Position numbers and translations under genes: made by a program. Below are positions 33,903 to 43,527 of a stretch of 64,000 bases of DNA, piece after piece (the first letter of the stretch is position 1; each line of letters begins with the position of its first letter). The notes below the pieces were generated by a model, which was given only the letters and a program-made list of their open reading frames with translations, was not told the DNA's origin and searched no databases. Source of the stretch: Balneolaceae bacterium (lineage in GTDB: Bacteria > Bacteroidota > Rhodothermia > Balneolales > Balneolaceae); the NCBI GenBank assembly GCA_006969905.1, contig CP030887.1, forward strand, positions 186,001-250,000. The letters are read 5' to 3'.

Positions 33903-36900
33903 ATGAGCGAAGTTAAACAAAATACTTACTGGAAGAGCCTGAACGAACTTGCTCAAAACCAGGAATACCAAAAATTTGTTGAACGAGAATTCCCTGAAAA
34001 TGCTACTGAACTTACTGACGGATTCTCACGTCGTGGCTTCCTCGCCATTATGGGTTCAGCGGTACTGTTGGCCAGTTGTGATTTCGCCCGCCGTCCGGTT
34101 CAAAAAATCCTTCCCTATTCCAAGCAGCCCGAAGATATTGTTCCAGGCATACCTTTATATTACGCTTCTGCTATTCCGTTTTTAGGAAGTACCAATGGTG
34201 TTGTGGTTGAAAACCATGAAGGCCGCCCAACTAAAGTTGAAGGGAATGAAATGCACCCGGGCAGTAAAGGTGGTACTAACATCTTTACCCAAGCCTCTGT
34301 TTTAGGCATGTATGATCCTGACCGGTCAAAGAATGTATTAAATAACGGAAATGAAGCCACTCTCGAAGGTTTCAGTTCTTTTGTGGCTTCCCATTTTGCA
34401 GATACTGACAAAACAATTGCTTTTATTTCTGAAGCAAACTCCTCCCCTACCTTTGCAAAACTTAAAAATGATGCTCTTTCGAAATTCGATAATGCAACAT
34501 GGACTACTTACGAGCCATTTGGTGAGGAAAACTCAGTAGCCGGAAACGAAATTGCCCTGGGAGAACGACTCAGAACCTATAACCACTTTGACAAAGCCGA
34601 TGTAATTTTATCCCTGAACGATGATTTTATGGCAGGTACTCATCCTAACAGTGTTGAGTATGCTAAAATGGTCAGTTCTCGCCGCAAGGTAACCGGCACT
34701 ACCGATACCATGTCCAGAATTTATTCTGTTGAGGACTCTTTTTCTTTAACAGGTTCTTTTGCTGATCACCGGCTTAAAATAAAAGCAAGTGAAGTTGCCG
34801 CATTTACCTATGCACTTGCAGCAGCACTTAGCCAAAGGGTTAATGGACTAGGGGCATTCAGCAACGTATCAAACAAATTCAGTAACCATGAATGGATTTC
34901 CGTTCTGGTAGATGAACTCTCTAACAATATGGGAAGATCGGTTGTAAGCGCGGGTTTACAACAAGCTCCTGAAGTACATGCAGCCGTCGCGGCTATTAAT
35001 ATTGCCTTAAACAACCAGGCTACCGTTTCATTTTTAAGTGTACCCCATTTAGAAGATGACAATACTTCATTAAATACCGTTGTTGATTCTTTAAAAGCCG
35101 GAAATGTAGATACCGTCGTATTAGTTGGAACTAATCCTGCTTTTACTGCTCAAAACCTGGGTTTTGCAGAAGCACTTTCAAATGCGAAAGAAGTAATCCA
35201 CCTTTCTGATTATGTGGATGAAACTTCCAAACTGGCGAGCTGGCATGTAAACCGGGCGCATTACCTGGAAAGCTGGGGGGATGGTTATTCTTTCAAAGGT
35301 GATCTATCTGTAATCCAGCCACAGATTCTGCCTTTATATAACGGAGTGAGTGAAATTGAGCTGCTTAACCTGATTGTAAATGGTGAGATGCAAAGCGGTT
35401 ATGACCTGGTACAGGATACATTCCGTGGATTATACAAAAGAAATTTTGAATCACGCTGGACAGACACCCTCCATGACGGAGTAGTAATTCGTAACCAATT
35501 TGATACAAATACATTCAGATTGGCATCAGGTTTCTCCTCAAGAATTTCTTCTGCTCTTAATGTAGCAGAAACCACCGGAATTGAAGTGGTTATCCGCCCT
35601 GATGGAACTTTATTTGACGGACGATTTGCCAACATAGCCTGGTTGCAGGAGCTTCCGGATCCTATGACAAAGATTACATGGGACAATGTAGCCTTAATGA
35701 GCCCTGCAACAGCAGAAAGCTTAGGTGTGGAAAACCAGGATGTCGTTGAAATCACCACCAATGGGCAGTCTGTTAAAATAGCAGCCTGGATACAGCCCGG
35801 TCATGTAGACGGTAGCATTACCCTTACAGTTGGCTACGGACGCGATGGAATTGGCCGTGTTGCTAACAGCTGGATTGATTATACAACTGGTGGCGTGGAT
35901 ACATACCCATTGTTAGGCTCTGGATTATTCTCTGAAGCAACAGTTTCTGCAACAGGTGATGATTATGACATCGCTTGTGTCCAGGATCATCACAGTCTTG
36001 AAGGCCGTGATATGTACCGGATGGCTACCATTGATGAGTACCGTGACAATCCTGACTTCGCCTCTTTCCTTGATGTTCATTTATATCCCGTTCCGGGCTT
36101 AAAGGAAGCTGCTAAAAAAGGGGAAGACCAACCGATTTCTCTATTTGATGAGCAAACCTACCCTGATTATGAGCCTCAGTGGGGAATGGCTATTGACCTG
36201 AATTCCTGCTTTGGCTGTGGAGTTTGTGTGATTGCATGTCAATCAGAGAATAATATCCCTGTTATCGGGAAATCTGAGGTTATGAGTGGCCGGGAAATGC
36301 ACTGGATTCGTAACGACCGGTATTTTGTAGGTGATGATGTAGAACAGCCTATGGCTGTACACCAGCCCGTACCTTGTATGCATTGCGAGATGGCACCTTG
36401 TGAGCAGGTTTGCCCGGTTGCAGCAACTACGCATAGCGAAGATGGAATGAACCAAATGACGTATAACCGTTGTATCGGTACCCGTTATTGTGCAAATAAC
36501 TGCCCTTACAAAGTACGTCGCTTTAACTTCTTCAACTATCCTAAAGAATTCCTCGCTACAGGTTCTGAGCCTGATATTATCCAGATGGCAATGAACCCGG
36601 AAGTAACTGTTCGTTTCCGTGGGGTTATGGAAAAATGTACGTACTGCGTGCAGCGGGTTAACAGGGCTAAGATTGATGCCAAAATTGAAACGGGTTCTCC
36701 AAAGCCTGCAGATGGAACAGTAAAAACTGCTTGCCAGCAAGCTTGTCCTGCAGATGCTATTTACTTCGGAGATCTTACAGACGAAAACAGCACGGTAGCC
36801 AAAATGAAGCGTAACGAGCGTAACTATCAAATGCTTGAAGAACTGAATACACGCCCACGTACTTCATATATGGCGAAATTAAGAAACCCAAACCCAGCTT

Positions 36901-36908
36901 TGGCCTAA
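33903..36908 (+). CDS. actB: Alternative complex III subunit ActB, molybdopterin-like and iron-sulfur fusion
   Basis: A 1001-residue periplasmic subunit. The N-terminus has a Tat-like SRRGFLAIMGSAVLLASC with Cys59 as a possible lipid anchor. The first about 740 residues resemble a molybdopterin oxidoreductase domain (VVENHEGRPTKVEGN, WHVNRAHYLESWGD), which in characterised ACIII has no cofactor. The C-terminal part (about 755-955) is a ferredoxin-type domain with four cysteine groups: CFGCGVCVIAC (Cys769-779), CMHCEMAPCEQVCP, CIGTRYCANNCPYK, and CTYCVQRV with ACQQACP. These would bind the [4Fe-4S] and [3Fe-4S] clusters of ACIII. The length is normal for the fused form. Confidence 0.94.
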   Translation: MSEVKQNTYWKSLNELAQNQEYQKFVEREFPENATELTDGFSRRGFLAIMGSAVLLASCDFARRPVQKILPYSKQPEDIVPGIPLYYASAIPFLGSTNGVVVENHEGRPTKVEGNEMHPGSKGGTNIFTQASVLGMYDPDRSKNVLNNGNEATLEGFSSFVASHFADTDKTIAFISEANSSPTFAKLKNDALSKFDNATWTTYEPFGEENSVAGNEIALGERLRTYNHFDKADVILSLNDDFMAGTHPNSVEYAKMVSSRRKVTGTTDTMSRIYSVEDSFSLTGSFADHRLKIKASEVAAFTYALAAALSQRVNGLGAFSNVSNKFSNHEWISVLVDELSNNMGRSVVSAGLQQAPEVHAAVAAINIALNNQATVSFLSVPHLEDDNTSLNTVVDSLKAGNVDTVVLVGTNPAFTAQNLGFAEALSNAKEVIHLSDYVDETSKLASWHVNRAHYLESWGDGYSFKGDLSVIQPQILPLYNGVSEIELLNLIVNGEMQSGYDLVQDTFRGLYKRNFESRWTDTLHDGVVIRNQFDTNTFRLASGFSSRISSALNVAETTGIEVVIRPDGTLFDGRFANIAWLQELPDPMTKITWDNVALMSPATAESLGVENQDVVEITTNGQSVKIAAWIQPGHVDGSITLTVGYGRDGIGRVANSWIDYTTGGVDTYPLLGSGLFSEATVSATGDDYDIACVQDHHSLEGRDMYRMATIDEYRDNPDFASFLDVHLYPVPGLKEAAKKGEDQPISLFDEQTYPDYEPQWGMAIDLNSCFGCGVCVIACQSENNIPVIGKSEVMSGREMHWIRNDRYFVGDDVEQPMAVHQPVPCMHCEMAPCEQVCPVAATTHSEDGMNQMTYNRCIGTRYCANNCPYKVRRFNFFNYPKEFLATGSEPDIIQMAMNPEVTVRFRGVMEKCTYCVQRVNRAKIDAKIETGSPKPADGTVKTACQQACPADAIYFGDLTDENSTVAKMKRNERNYQMLEELNTRPRTSYMAKLRNPNPALA

Positions 36909-36935
36909 GATATTAATCAGGAATACATCCAAAAC

Positions 36936-38363
36936 ATGAGCAAATACGAATATGTACCGGAACCAGCGCTTGTAAAAGGCAATCATGATTTTGCCAGTAT
37001 TACAAGGTTGGTAACTGATGTAAACTTACGACCTACACCAAAAGGATGGTATCTGGCCATGATTGGTGCCAATATCCTGCTTGGTGTTTTCCTGGTAGCA
37101 GTAGGCTACCTGATTTGGGAAGGAACAGGTATCTGGGGACTTAACAACCCGGTAGGCTGGGGTTGGGCCATCATCAACTTTGTATGGTGGGTTGGTATCG
37201 GGCACGCAGGAACCTTAATTTCTGCGATTCTTTTCCTCTTCCGGCAGAATTGGCGTACAGCCATTAACCGTTTTGCGGAGGCTATGACCATTTTTGCAGT
37301 AATATGTGCGCTGGTCTTTCCAGGTATTCACGTAGGGCGTATATGGGTAATCTACTGGGTATTCCCCATCCCTAACCAGATGTATATGTGGCCAAACTTC
37401 AACTCTCCCCTGCTTTGGGATGTATTTGCAGTATCCACTTATTTCACAGTTTCTTTCCTTTTCTGGTATGTTGGGTTGGTTCCTGACCTTGCTACACTTC
37501 GGGATCGTGCAGTAGATAAAATCCGGAAGTTTACGTATGGGTTATTCTCATTAGGTTGGACAGGTTCAAACCGCCACTGGTGGAACTATGAAAAAGCATA
37601 TATGATTCTGGCCGGCCTTGCTACACCCCTTGTACTTTCAGTACACACTATTGTATCCTTTGACTTTGCCGTTTCAGTAATCCCGGGTTGGCATACTACT
37701 ATTTTCCCTCCTTATTTCGTAGCCGGGGCTATCTTCTCCGGTTTCGCTATGGTACTTACCCTGATGATCGTAGCCCGTAAGATTTACGGCATGAAAGATA
37801 TTATGACGGATGATCACATGGAGAAGATGAACATCATCATTCTTGTGACGGGTTCTATGGTTGGTTTTGCATACGCCATGGAGTTTTTCATAGCATGGTA
37901 CAGCGGTGTGGAATACGAACAAGCCATTTTTATACTTCGGGCAACCGGGCCTTATGCATGGGCTTACTGGATCATGATGGCCTGTAACGTGCTTTCTCCC
38001 CAGTTCTTCTGGTCCAAGAAATTAAGAACCAGCGTAGGTTTCACCTTCTTTATCTCTATCGTGGTTAACATCGGTATGTGGTTCGAGCGATTTGTGATTA
38101 CGGTTACCTCACTTGCAACCGATTACCTACCCTCAAGTTGGGACTATTATTCTCCAACAATATGGGACGTTCTTACTTATGTTGGAACTTTCGGAATTTT
38201 CTTCACTTTCTTCCTTGCATTCCTTCGCTTCCTGCCAATGATTGCAATAGCTGAAGTGAAAATGATTTTACCACAAGCTGATCCTCATAACTATGATGAA
38301 ACCAGCAAAGAATATATAGCTCCTAAAGTGGAGCTTCCTAAACCTCAAGCGCAGAAGGTTTAA
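36936..38363 (+). CDS. actC: Alternative complex III subunit ActC, NrfD-like quinol-oxidising membrane protein
   Basis: A 475-residue membrane protein of the NrfD/PsrC family with about ten helices. Recognisable parts are [60 protein letters not shown] and [37 protein letters not shown]. It forms the membrane quinol site with ActF. The gene follows actB after 27 bases and precedes actD by 5. Confidence 0.94.
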   Translation: MSKYEYVPEPALVKGNHDFASITRLVTDVNLRPTPKGWYLAMIGANILLGVFLVAVGYLIWEGTGIWGLNNPVGWGWAIINFVWWVGIGHAGTLISAILFLFRQNWRTAINRFAEAMTIFAVICALVFPGIHVGRIWVIYWVFPIPNQMYMWPNFNSPLLWDVFAVSTYFTVSFLFWYVGLVPDLATLRDRAVDKIRKFTYGLFSLGWTGSNRHWWNYEKAYMILAGLATPLVLSVHTIVSFDFAVSVIPGWHTTIFPPYFVAGAIFSGFAMVLTLMIVARKIYGMKDIMTDDHMEKMNIIILVTGSMVGFAYAMEFFIAWYSGVEYEQAIFILRATGPYAWAYWIMMACNVLSPQFFWSKKLRTSVGFTFFISIVVNIGMWFERFVITVTSLATDYLPSSWDYYSPTIWDVLTYVGTFGIFFTFFLAFLRFLPMIAIAEVKMILPQADPHNYDETSKEYIAPKVELPKPQAQKV

Positions 38364-38368
38364 AGAAT

Positions 38369-38929
38369 ATGAGTACTATTGATAAAAAAATAACAGAGCC
38401 GGAAAAACTATACGGTATACTTGCGGAGTTTCGTAACCCAAAAGAATTGGTAGATGTAGCCAAAACTATAGTAAAATCCGGGTACACTAAATTCGACACT
38501 TTCAGTCCTTTTCCGATTCATGGAATGGATAAGGCTATGAGCTTAAAGAAATCAAAGCTGGGATGGATCGTGCTTCTTCATGGCCTTTTTGGACTAATCG
38601 GTGCTATATCCATGATTTATTTTATGTCTGTAGTGGATTATCCTCATAATATCAGTGGAAAGCCGTTTCTTAACGGTCCTGCCTGGGTTCCGGTTACTTT
38701 TGAATTAACCGTACTTTTATCATCGTTTGGAGCTGTTTTTGGAATGTTTTTCTTAAATGGTTTACCAAAGCTTCATAATCCCCTTTTCAACGTAGCTCGC
38801 TTCAAAAAAGCTACCGATGATGGTTTCTTTGCCTATGTTGAAGCCGATGACACTCTTTTTGACTCTGATAAAGTTCGTAAGCTTTTTGAAGAAGCAGGCG
38901 CAACACATATTGAGGAAGTATATGACTAA
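38369..38929 (+). CDS. actD: Alternative complex III subunit ActD (DUF3341)
   Basis: A 186-residue protein with a short cytoplasmic N-terminal domain (LYGILAEFRNPKELVDVAKTIVKSGYTKFDTFSPFPIHGMDKAM) and two membrane helices (about 70-90 and 110-130). This is the standard DUF3341 layout of ActD, a structural subunit of ACIII without cofactors. Its stop codon overlaps the start of actE by eight bases (ATGACTAA), which suggests coupled translation. Confidence 0.93.
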   Translation: MSTIDKKITEPEKLYGILAEFRNPKELVDVAKTIVKSGYTKFDTFSPFPIHGMDKAMSLKKSKLGWIVLLHGLFGLIGAISMIYFMSVVDYPHNISGKPFLNGPAWVPVTFELTVLLSSFGAVFGMFFLNGLPKLHNPLFNVARFKKATDDGFFAYVEADDTLFDSDKVRKLFEEAGATHIEEVYD

Positions 38930-39956
38930 CAGAAACCTTAAAAGTACTTTGATGACCTCAAAGGGTATTTTAAAAATTGCCTGCGTGCTTGGATTAGGAG
39001 TAATGCTTACCGCTTGCCGGGGCCAGCTTTCTGAAAAGCCACCGATCCACCCGAATATGAATATGGATCAACAGGAACGAAAAGAAGCACAGGAAGTAAA
39101 TAAATTTTTTGACGACAACCGCTCTATGCGCCAGCCTGTACCAGGCACTATTGCCAGGGGCCTGAAAAAAGATGACACTGCTTACTATGAAGGTGTTGAT
39201 GCGCAGGGAAACTGGATTGCTGAAAATCCTGTAGAGCTTACAAAATCATTTCTCTATAGAGGCCAGGAGCGCTATGATATTTTCTGTACCCCATGCCATG
39301 GCGGAACCGGGGATGGCAAAGGAATTATAATGACAGGTGGGTATGGTTATGTGCCTGCCCCTACGTACCACTCTGACCGTCTTCGGGAAGCAACAGATGG
39401 CGAGCTCTACTCTGCAATTTACAATGGGGTAAGAACCATGCCTTCATATGCTACTCAAATTCCCGTGGAAGACCGATGGGCAATTGTGGCATACATCAGG
39501 GCTTTACAGGCAAGCCAGAATGTTGACGAGTCAGAGATGAACAATTATGATGTAGACCTAGCTGCCTTGCAGCAGGAATACAGAGATGAGCAGGACCGCC
39601 TTGCTGCATTAGCTGAAGCCAGGGCAAAAGAAGATGCTCCGGAAGCTACTCCTGAACTTGGTGAGCAGCTGGTTACCCAAAATGGATGTATTGCCTGTCA
39701 TAATATTGATGGTGCTGCAGGAGGAATCGGCCCTACATGGAAAGATCTTTTTGGTTTCGATGCTGAAGTAGTTACTGATTCCGGTGAACGCATGACCATT
39801 ACCGTAGATGAGGAATACCTTCGTGAGTCAATTATTAATCCTGCTGTCAAAAAACGAGTTGGATATGAGCAGGGTGTAATGATTGCATACGATTACCTTG
39901 CAGATCACGAAATTGATGCCATTGTGGCCTATATAAAATCGCTTAGCGACAATTAA
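38922..39956 (+). CDS. actE: Alternative complex III subunit ActE, extended di-heme cytochrome c lipoprotein
   Basis: A 344-residue lipoprotein cytochrome. The ATG at 38922 overlaps the end of actD; an alternative ATG at 38952 also precedes the signal peptide. The lipobox is VMLTAC (Cys32). The first heme domain has CTPCH (122-126) with the probable Met173 ligand in RTMPSYA, as in the mono-heme ActE of R. marinus. A linker of charged residues leads to a second domain with CIACH (256-260). This second domain closely matches the C-terminal cytochrome domain of the CoxB encoded 3.3 kb downstream. The extra heme could relay electrons directly to the oxidase. Confidence 0.9.
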   Translation: MTNRNLKSTLMTSKGILKIACVLGLGVMLTACRGQLSEKPPIHPNMNMDQQERKEAQEVNKFFDDNRSMRQPVPGTIARGLKKDDTAYYEGVDAQGNWIAENPVELTKSFLYRGQERYDIFCTPCHGGTGDGKGIIMTGGYGYVPAPTYHSDRLREATDGELYSAIYNGVRTMPSYATQIPVEDRWAIVAYIRALQASQNVDESEMNNYDVDLAALQQEYRDEQDRLAALAEARAKEDAPEATPELGEQLVTQNGCIACHNIDGAAGGIGPTWKDLFGFDAEVVTDSGERMTITVDEEYLRESIINPAVKKRVGYEQGVMIAYDYLADHEIDAIVAYIKSLSDN

Positions 39957-39980
39957 GAATATTGCTTAACACACTATACA

Positions 39981-41201
39981 ATGAGTCATAAGCCTACCAT
40001 AACCGATTCTTTAGAATTCCCATCCGAAAGCCTGATTCCGCGTGCAGCCTTTGGCTTAGGTGTTGCAGGCCTTATCGCCAGCTTGGCCGGGTATTTCTTA
40101 AATGCAGATCAATTCTTTTTCTCATACCTGGTCAGCTTTACTTTCTTTACGGGTATTGCGCTTTCTTCCCTGATCATGATCATGTTTCATCACATTACAA
40201 AATCCTCATGGGGTGTTGTGGTTCGCAGAATCCCGGAAGTTTTCGCTTCCAATATCTGGATATGGGCTATTTTCTTTATTCCTATACTTCTTGGTATCCA
40301 TAACCTTTACCACTGGAGCCACCCTGAGCTGTTTGATAAGGCAAGTGCAGAGTTTGATAAAATCCTGTACGGTAAAAAGCCTTATTTAAACCAGACCTTC
40401 TTTATCATTCGCCAGTTTATCTATTTCATTATCTGGGGATATTTGGGACACAAACTCTATAAAGCTTCTAAAGAACTGGATGAAACCGGCGATTGGGGAA
40501 TTACCACTTATATGAGAAAACTCAGTGCTCCGGGTATTCTGTTGTTTTCCTTATCTATCGCTTTTGCAGGATTTGACTGGTTGATGTCGCTAGATCCTCA
40601 CTGGTTCTCTACCATGTTTGGAGTTTACTTCTTCGCCATCAACTTCCAGGCTTTCTGGCCGGTAATGATCCTTATGGTTTTCTTCCTCCAGCGCCAGGGA
40701 CTTTTAAAGAACACTATACAACAAGTTCACATTTATGACCTTGGAGCATGGTTTTTCGCATTCACTGTATTCTATGCGTATATCGCATTCAGCCAGTTCT
40801 TACTTATTTATTACGCCAACATCCCGGAGGAAACCCTCTGGTTCTATCATAGAATGGAACATGGCTGGGAATATATCGCCTACGGACTTCTCGGATTACG
40901 CTTTGTACTTCCCTTCATCGTACTGTTAAACCGGGAAAGCAAACACAATCGCACCATTTTAGGAATTGTATCTGTAATTGTGCTGGTCATGCATTTCCTC
41001 GAAATCTATTGGATTTCAATGCCGGCTATGCACCCGGGAGAAGGCCTTGGCATTCATTTTAGCTGGATTGACATTGCAACTTTCCTTGGGCTAGGCGGGA
41101 TTTTCTTTGGCATGTTTTTCAACCAGTTTAAAAAAGGCAGTATGGTTCCTCAAAACGATCCTAAGATGGATGACTGTCTTTCAAAATCTTATCACCAATA
41201 A
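39981..41201 (+). CDS. actF: Alternative complex III subunit ActF, quinone-site membrane protein
   Basis: A 406-residue membrane protein with about ten helices, related to ActC/NrfD. Features include WGVVVRRIPEVFASNIWIWA, GIHNLYHWSHPELFDKA, FAGFDWLMSLDPHWFSTMFGVYFFA, and FYAYIAFSQFLLIYYANIPEET, all usual for ActF. Together with ActC it embeds ACIII in the membrane. It is 10 bases upstream of the helix-turn-helix/anchor gene. Confidence 0.93.
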   Translation: MSHKPTITDSLEFPSESLIPRAAFGLGVAGLIASLAGYFLNADQFFFSYLVSFTFFTGIALSSLIMIMFHHITKSSWGVVVRRIPEVFASNIWIWAIFFIPILLGIHNLYHWSHPELFDKASAEFDKILYGKKPYLNQTFFIIRQFIYFIIWGYLGHKLYKASKELDETGDWGITTYMRKLSAPGILLFSLSIAFAGFDWLMSLDPHWFSTMFGVYFFAINFQAFWPVMILMVFFLQRQGLLKNTIQQVHIYDLGAWFFAFTVFYAYIAFSQFLLIYYANIPEETLWFYHRMEHGWEYIAYGLLGLRFVLPFIVLLNRESKHNRTILGIVSVIVLVMHFLEIYWISMPAMHPGEGLGIHFSWIDIATFLGLGGIFFGMFFNQFKKGSMVPQNDPKMDDCLSKSYHQ

Positions 41202-41211
41202 TTGCTGATTT

Positions 41212-41748
41212 ATGTCTTCTAAGCACAGCGCAAAATCTAAAGCTAACATCGCTCTTGAAGCACTTTCACTTTCTGAAAACGAATTGGATACACTAGCCGA
41301 AAAGCATGGCGTAACTAAATCAGAAATTAAAACCTGGATTAAGGATTTAAAGAAAAACGCCGCTGCCGTGTTTTCTGAGCAGGAAACCGAATCACATCAC
41401 CATCATGTTGCCGGTGAAGATGTTACTATTGAAACAGAAGACGAAGACCTTTACCGATATGTTCAGCATGGTGTTCATGAAGATAAACTGAATTACAAAA
41501 GACTGACTTTCTGGAGTGTTTTAGGTACTGCTTTGGTAATTATTATTATTGCTCTGTTGATCCCCTTTTCTCAAATGACTCTTTTTAGTGCACAAATGGA
41601 TGCATCAGCAAATAGCACTCCGGTAGAAATTCGCGAACTTAGAGCTCAGGATCAGGAAACGTTAAACAGCTTTGGTGTTGTTGATCTCGAAAACGGTATT
41701 TACAGAATCCCAATCGATAGTGCTATTTCTAAAATAGCCACAGAATAA
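41212..41748 (+). CDS. Membrane-anchored protein with IS3 OrfA-like helix-turn-helix domain, in the respiratory operon
   Basis: A 178-residue protein I cannot assign to a named family. Residues about 10-56 (ANIALEALSLSENELDTLAEK, HGVTKSEIKTWIKDL, NAAAVFSE) read like the N-terminal helix-turn-helix of IS3-family transposase OrfA proteins, including the typical end of that domain. An acidic stretch with a run of four histidines (62-65) follows, then one membrane helix (about 100-120) and a 58-residue C-terminal tail likely in the periplasm. It lies 10 bases after actF and 3 bases before the SCO gene, so it is cotranscribed. It could serve as a structural or assembly factor for ACIII or the oxidase, with the histidines binding copper. 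There is no catalytic transposase part. Confidence 0.8.
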   Translation: MSSKHSAKSKANIALEALSLSENELDTLAEKHGVTKSEIKTWIKDLKKNAAAVFSEQETESHHHHVAGEDVTIETEDEDLYRYVQHGVHEDKLNYKRLTFWSVLGTALVIIIIALLIPFSQMTLFSAQMDASANSTPVEIRELRAQDQETLNSFGVVDLENGIYRIPIDSAISKIATE

Positions 41749-41751
41749 TAC

Positions 41752-42588
41752 ATGAACCGCTTTGCACTGTTAGCTTTTACTTTGCTTGCAGTGCTTTATG
41801 TACCCGCAAATATTGCGATTGCGCAGGTTAACAACAGTCAACCTGAAGTGCTGCAAGGCGTAGGCGTTGAGGAAAAACTTGGAAATTTCATTCCTCTTAA
41901 CGCTACTTTCTCCACTATAGATGGGGACAGCACCACTCTGGGTACTCTCCTGGAACAAGGAAAACCTGTTATTCTTAATCCGCTTTATTATGACTGTCCG
42001 ATGCTATGCGGCCTGGTTATTGACGGCATGATTGATGTGGTTGATGACTTGGCATGGCAACCCGGTAAAGATTACCTGATTATCTCGTTCAGTATTGATC
42101 CGCTTGAAGACCATAACGTGGCAGCCACTTACCGGACCCAGTACCTCGGCAAACTGAAAAATACAGACGCTGAAACAGGCTGGTATTTTTTAACGGGTAA
42201 CAAAACCCAGATTGATAAAGTAGTAGAATCCGTTGGCTTTAAGTACACAGAAGTTCAGGGTACGGGTGAATATGCACACAGTGCGGCAATTATCATGCTA
42301 AGCCCTGAAGGCAAAATTACCCGTTACCTTTATGGCATTCGCTATAATGAATTTGATGTTCGCAACGCACTTTATGAATCTGCGGACGGAAAAATTGGGA
42401 GTACCCTGGAAAAAGTAATTATGTATTGCTACCAGTACGACCCAAGCTCTGGTAGTTATATTCCTCTGGCAATGAATATTATGAAGCTTGGAGGCTTGGC
42501 TACACTAATTATTCTCGGTATATTCCTCACCATTTTTTGGGTTCGGGAAAAACGTAAAAAACTAACCTCTAACATCGATTTTAACTAA
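41752..42588 (+). CDS. SCO-family copper chaperone for the oxidase CuA site
   Basis: The 278-residue protein has a signal peptide, a thioredoxin-fold SCO domain and a C-terminal membrane helix (about 242-265). The copper-binding pair is Cys82 and Cys86 in DCPMLC, and the distal ligand His176 is in EYAHSAAI. SCO proteins deliver copper to, or reduce, the CuA site of subunit II. The next gene encodes just that subunit, and the SCO stop overlaps the coxB start by one base (TAATG). Confidence 0.93.
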   Translation: MNRFALLAFTLLAVLYVPANIAIAQVNNSQPEVLQGVGVEEKLGNFIPLNATFSTIDGDSTTLGTLLEQGKPVILNPLYYDCPMLCGLVIDGMIDVVDDLAWQPGKDYLIISFSIDPLEDHNVAATYRTQYLGKLKNTDAETGWYFLTGNKTQIDKVVESVGFKYTEVQGTGEYAHSAAIIMLSPEGKITRYLYGIRYNEFDVRNALYESADGKIGSTLEKVIMYCYQYDPSSGSYIPLAMNIMKLGGLATLIILGIFLTIFWVREKRKKLTSNIDFN

Positions 42589-43526
42589 TGGGCAGATTAT
42601 TTGATTTCATGCTTCCTGAGGCTAAATCGCCTACAGCAGACAGCACCGACGCCTTATTCCATTTTATAAATGAAGTTAGCCTTGTATTACTTCTTGGAAT
42701 TACAATCGCCATCATTTATTTCGCAGTAAAGTACCGAAGGCGATCAAAAGATGACAAAACTCCCGTTATCACACACAACAATGCCCTGGAAGTTACCTGG
42801 TCGGTTATTCCCCTTATGCTTACCCTTGTAATTTTTTGGTGGGGGTATACCGGTTGGTTAAATCTGAGGGCTGTTCCCGATGATGCGTATGAAGTAAAAG
42901 TAACCGGTTTTAAATGGGCCTGGAACTTTGAATATGAAAATGGGGCTGTCAGCCCGAATGAACTGCATGTCCCGGCAGGTCGCCCTATTAAACTGGTAAT
43001 GATATCGCGGGACGTTCTTCACTCCTTTTATGTTCCTGAGTATCGTGTAAAACACGATGTTATCCCCAATCGCTATACGTATGTTTGGTTTGAAGCTGAA
43101 GAACCCGGTGAATCACAAGTATATTGCACTGAATATTGCGGTACCTCTCACTCCATGATGCTTGCAAAAGTAATTGTACATGAACCGGAAGAATTTAATA
43201 CCTGGCTGGCTACTGCGAACATTCCGGGATCAGGCACTCCGGTTGAACAAGGAAAGGCCCTTGTTGAAACCAACGCATGCCAGTCCTGCCATTCTCTTGA
43301 TGGTTCAGATTTAATCGGTCCTTCTTTTAAAGGGATTTGGGGACGCGAAGAGCTTATGTCTGACGGTACAACTATTACTGTTGATGAGAATTATATCAGA
43401 GAGTCAATACTTAATCCCGGAGCCAAGATTGTTGACGGTTACCAAAACCAGATGGCTTCTTATCAGGGTTTACTAGATGATGACCAGATTGATGCTATTA
43501 TTGAATATTTAAAAACACTTGAGTGA
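42588..43526 (+). CDS. coxB: Cytochrome c oxidase subunit II with fused cytochrome c domain
   Basis: A 312-residue caa3-type subunit II. Two membrane helices (about 25-47 and 70-92) are followed by the CuA cupredoxin domain: His145 ([10 protein letters not shown]), Cys180, Glu182, Cys184, His188 and Met191 ([12 protein letters not shown]). The C-terminal domain (about 215-312) binds heme c through Cys231-Cys234-His235 (CQSCH). It accepts electrons from ACIII or its cytochrome and passes them to subunit I. The short membrane segment sequence is typical of the enzymes from Rhodothermus and Bacteroidota. Confidence 0.95.
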   Translation: MGRLFDFMLPEAKSPTADSTDALFHFINEVSLVLLLGITIAIIYFAVKYRRRSKDDKTPVITHNNALEVTWSVIPLMLTLVIFWWGYTGWLNLRAVPDDAYEVKVTGFKWAWNFEYENGAVSPNELHVPAGRPIKLVMISRDVLHSFYVPEYRVKHDVIPNRYTYVWFEAEEPGESQVYCTEYCGTSHSMMLAKVIVHEPEEFNTWLATANIPGSGTPVEQGKALVETNACQSCHSLDGSDLIGPSFKGIWGREELMSDGTTITVDENYIRESILNPGAKIVDGYQNQMASYQGLLDDDQIDAIIEYLKTLE

Positions 43527-43527
43527 T

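Noticed and set aside
36243-36830. A 195-codon minus-strand frame opposite the ActB iron-sulfur region
   Set aside because: It lies fully within actB, and its cysteine-rich look comes from the antisense of conserved codons.
41398-41410. Run of four histidine codons resembling a purification tag
   Set aside because: It is inside a natural gene of the respiratory operon, with no vector sequence around; more likely metal-binding.
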